Assembly: GCA_016868355.1 (NCBI GenBank)
Contig: VGHB01000022.1
Location: forward strand, 1 to 33,690
Direction of reading: 5' to 3'
From: Betaproteobacteria bacterium
Lineage (GTDB): Bacteria; Pseudomonadota; Gammaproteobacteria; Burkholderiales; Burkholderiaceae_C
DNA length: 33,690 bases
A model generated the notes under the pieces. The model was given only the letters and a program-made list of their open reading frames with translations. It was not told the DNA's origin and did not search any database. Positions 32,670 to 33,690 of the stretch are shown in pieces (position 1 is the stretch's first letter; the number at the start of each line of letters is the position of its first letter). Both the position numbers and the translations under genes were made by a program.

Positions 32670-32808
32670 GGGCCCATTGTGGCCCTTGTGCCCGCCCGCC
32701 CGGCACTGGCCTGGGTTCGTCCCGCGCCACAATCGCCACACCAGCACGGCGGCAGTTGACAGCGCTGCCCCGCCCCCATCACAGGTGTTCGGCAACAAGG
32801 AGCAGGCG

Positions 32809-33537
32809 GTGATCCCAGGCGTCCAAGCCCTAATTTTTGACGTGTTCGGAACCCTCGTCGACTGGCGACGTTCGATTGCTCGCCAAGCCCAGCAAGCCTT
32901 GGCGCCCTGCGGGGTTCAAGCCGACTGGTCTGCCTTTGCCGACGCCTGGCGCGGCGAGTACCAAGGCGCCATGGAGGCTGTCAGAAGCGGGCAGCTGCCC
33001 TTTTGCCCCTTGGACACCTTGCACCGGCGCAACCTCGATCTGGTGCTCGCGCGCATGGGCGGGCGGGCGGCCGAAGTGCCCGAGCCGGTTCGTCAGTCCC
33101 TCAACACGGCCTGGCACCGGCTCGATGCATGGCCTGATGTGGGCCGGGCCCTGGCCCTTTGGCGCGCCCAGTACCTGCTGGCGCCTTGTTCCAACGGCAA
33201 CATCAGCCTGATGGTCAACCTGGCGCGGCACAACGCCTGGCATTGGGATGCCATTCTGGGCGCCGAAGTGGCGGGTGACTACAAACCCAAGCCGGTGGTC
33301 TACCAAAAGGCGTGTGAGGCGCTTGGCTTGCCCCCGCCGGCGGTGATGATGGTGGCCGCACACAGCGACGACCTGGCGGCTGCATCTCAGTGTGGCCTTC
33401 GAACCGGCTTTATCGCCCGCATTCAGGAATTTGGTGGCCTGCGTGTGGAGGCACAGGCCAGCATCAAGGTGGATTTGGTGTTTGAAGGCGGCTTCTTGGG
33501 CCCCGTCGGACAAAGGGGCTCCCCAAGGAGCCCCTAG
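32809..33537 (+). CDS. HAD hydrolase, haloacid dehalogenase type II-like
   Basis: A 242-residue HAD-superfamily enzyme. The nucleophile Asp11 lies in IFDVFGTLVDWR, the Ser motif is CSNGNISLM, the Lys motif is AGDYKPKPVVY, and the acidic motif is VAAHSDDLAAA. The cap-domain arrangement is that of L-2-haloacid dehalogenase and related phosphatases. It begins at a GTG (32809) with AAGGAG 6 bases upstream; a longer frame is open upstream, across the divergent phosphatase start, but lacks family sequence. A terminator stem overlaps its last codons. Confidence 0.87.
   Translation: MIPGVQALIFDVFGTLVDWRRSIARQAQQALAPCGVQADWSAFADAWRGEYQGAMEAVRSGQLPFCPLDTLHRRNLDLVLARMGGRAAEVPEPVRQSLNTAWHRLDAWPDVGRALALWRAQYLLAPCSNGNISLMVNLARHNAWHWDAILGAEVAGDYKPKPVVYQKACEALGLPPPAVMMVAAHSDDLAAASQCGLRTGFIARIQEFGGLRVEAQASIKVDLVFEGGFLGPVGQRGSPRSP
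33515..33534. terminator. Terminator between convergent HAD and receptor genes
   Basis: GGGGCTCC-CCAA-GGAGCCCC is a perfect 8-bp stem within the last codons of the HAD gene. On the minus strand it is followed by TTTG, so it mainly serves the receptor gene arriving from the right, and may act in both directions. Confidence 0.6.
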
Positions 33538-33567
33538 GCCGTGTGGGCAACGGTTCTGAGCTTGGCC

Positions 33568-33690
33568 TTAAAACTGATAGCCCGCTGACACGTAAATCGT
33601 GCGCAGACGGCCGTCGTGGTACCGCGGATCGAAGCCAACCATATTACCCCCGTCCAGCTTCAGGCTCTGCGGTGGCTTCTTGTTGAACAG
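33568..33690 (-). CDS. TonB-dependent receptor, C-terminal part only
   Basis: The last 40 residues of an outer-membrane receptor; the rest lies beyond the window. The fragment contains NMVGFDPRYHDGRLRTIYVS and ends AGYQF, the final beta-strand with terminal aromatic residue that outer-membrane barrels need for insertion, preceded by the LFNKKPP turn typical of TonB-dependent receptors. Such receptors import siderophores, vitamin B12 or other large ligands using TonB energy; the ligand cannot be told. Confidence 0.75.
   Translation of the reverse strand: MFNKKPPQSLKLDGGNMVGFDPRYHDGRLRTIYVSAGYQF

Overview
The window looks like a chromosome segment of a betaproteobacterium of order Burkholderiales, most probably family Comamonadaceae. 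This rests on high GC, the style of the housekeeping proteins (Lgt, IlvD, PepA/HolC, LptF/LptG, Bpt/Aat) and tRNA-linked gene order; it is an inference, not a database result. Most of the window is ordinary core genome in compact operons, several joined by ATGA stop/start overlaps. Four tRNA genes (Val-CAC, Ala-CGC, Ser-GGA, Arg-TCT) punctuate it. DNA lying at the 3' side of three of them (Val, Ser, Arg) is gene-poor, relic-bearing or foreign-looking.

Layout. 1-1484: accessory-looking flank of tRNA-Val with a partial GNAT acetyltransferase, an orphan hypothetical gene and G-rich repeats. 1485-3175 (minus): lgt, dnaQ, tRNA-Val. 3227-4912: ilvD. 4916-7672 (minus): a three-gene set of a DUF1295 membrane protein, a Cfa-type methyltransferase that strongly resembles plant coclaurine N-methyltransferases, and an exported protein, probably acting on membrane lipids. 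7767-10241 (minus): rubrerythrin, a GlpC/HdrD-like Fe-S protein and DUF3501, a likely peroxide/redox operon behind an extended -10 promoter with a palindrome. 10389-12720: divergent alpha/beta hydrolase and PhoD-type phosphatase. 12748-14713: tRNA-Ala, a cytochrome c and a PQQ-dependent sugar dehydrogenase. 14714-16470: gene-poor flank of tRNA-Ser with a lipoprotein hydrolase and a GAF-domain relic. 16641-18912 (minus): pepA-holC-hypothetical. 18940-21164: lptF-lptG, followed by a broken cbiX. 21404-25810: methionine-type aminotransferase, enoyl-CoA hydratase, an APH-type kinase and an ACAD10/11-type acyl-CoA dehydrogenase; the last two recall the kinase/dehydrogenase logic of 4-hydroxyacyl-CoA breakdown.

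The most interesting region is 25899-30427. It is about 4.5 kb, sits between tRNA-Arg(TCT) and bpt, and is bounded by a direct repeat of the tRNA 3' end (25875-25891 and 30406-30422). It has no recognisable integrase. It carries one minus-strand cassette: an exported small protein, a zinc-ribbon/coiled-coil/four-TM protein, an exported Sel1-repeat caspase with an intact His-Cys pair, and a small protein resembling TPEG/KHG proteins of prophages and islands. A TonB C-terminal-domain relic lies near the right boundary. I consider this cassette the best candidate for an undescribed system.

Beyond the island, 30431-32669 (minus) holds a histidine phosphatase followed by the two N-degron aminoacyl transferases aat and bpt. 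32809-33537 encodes a HAD hydrolase, and the window ends in the C-terminus of a TonB-dependent receptor.
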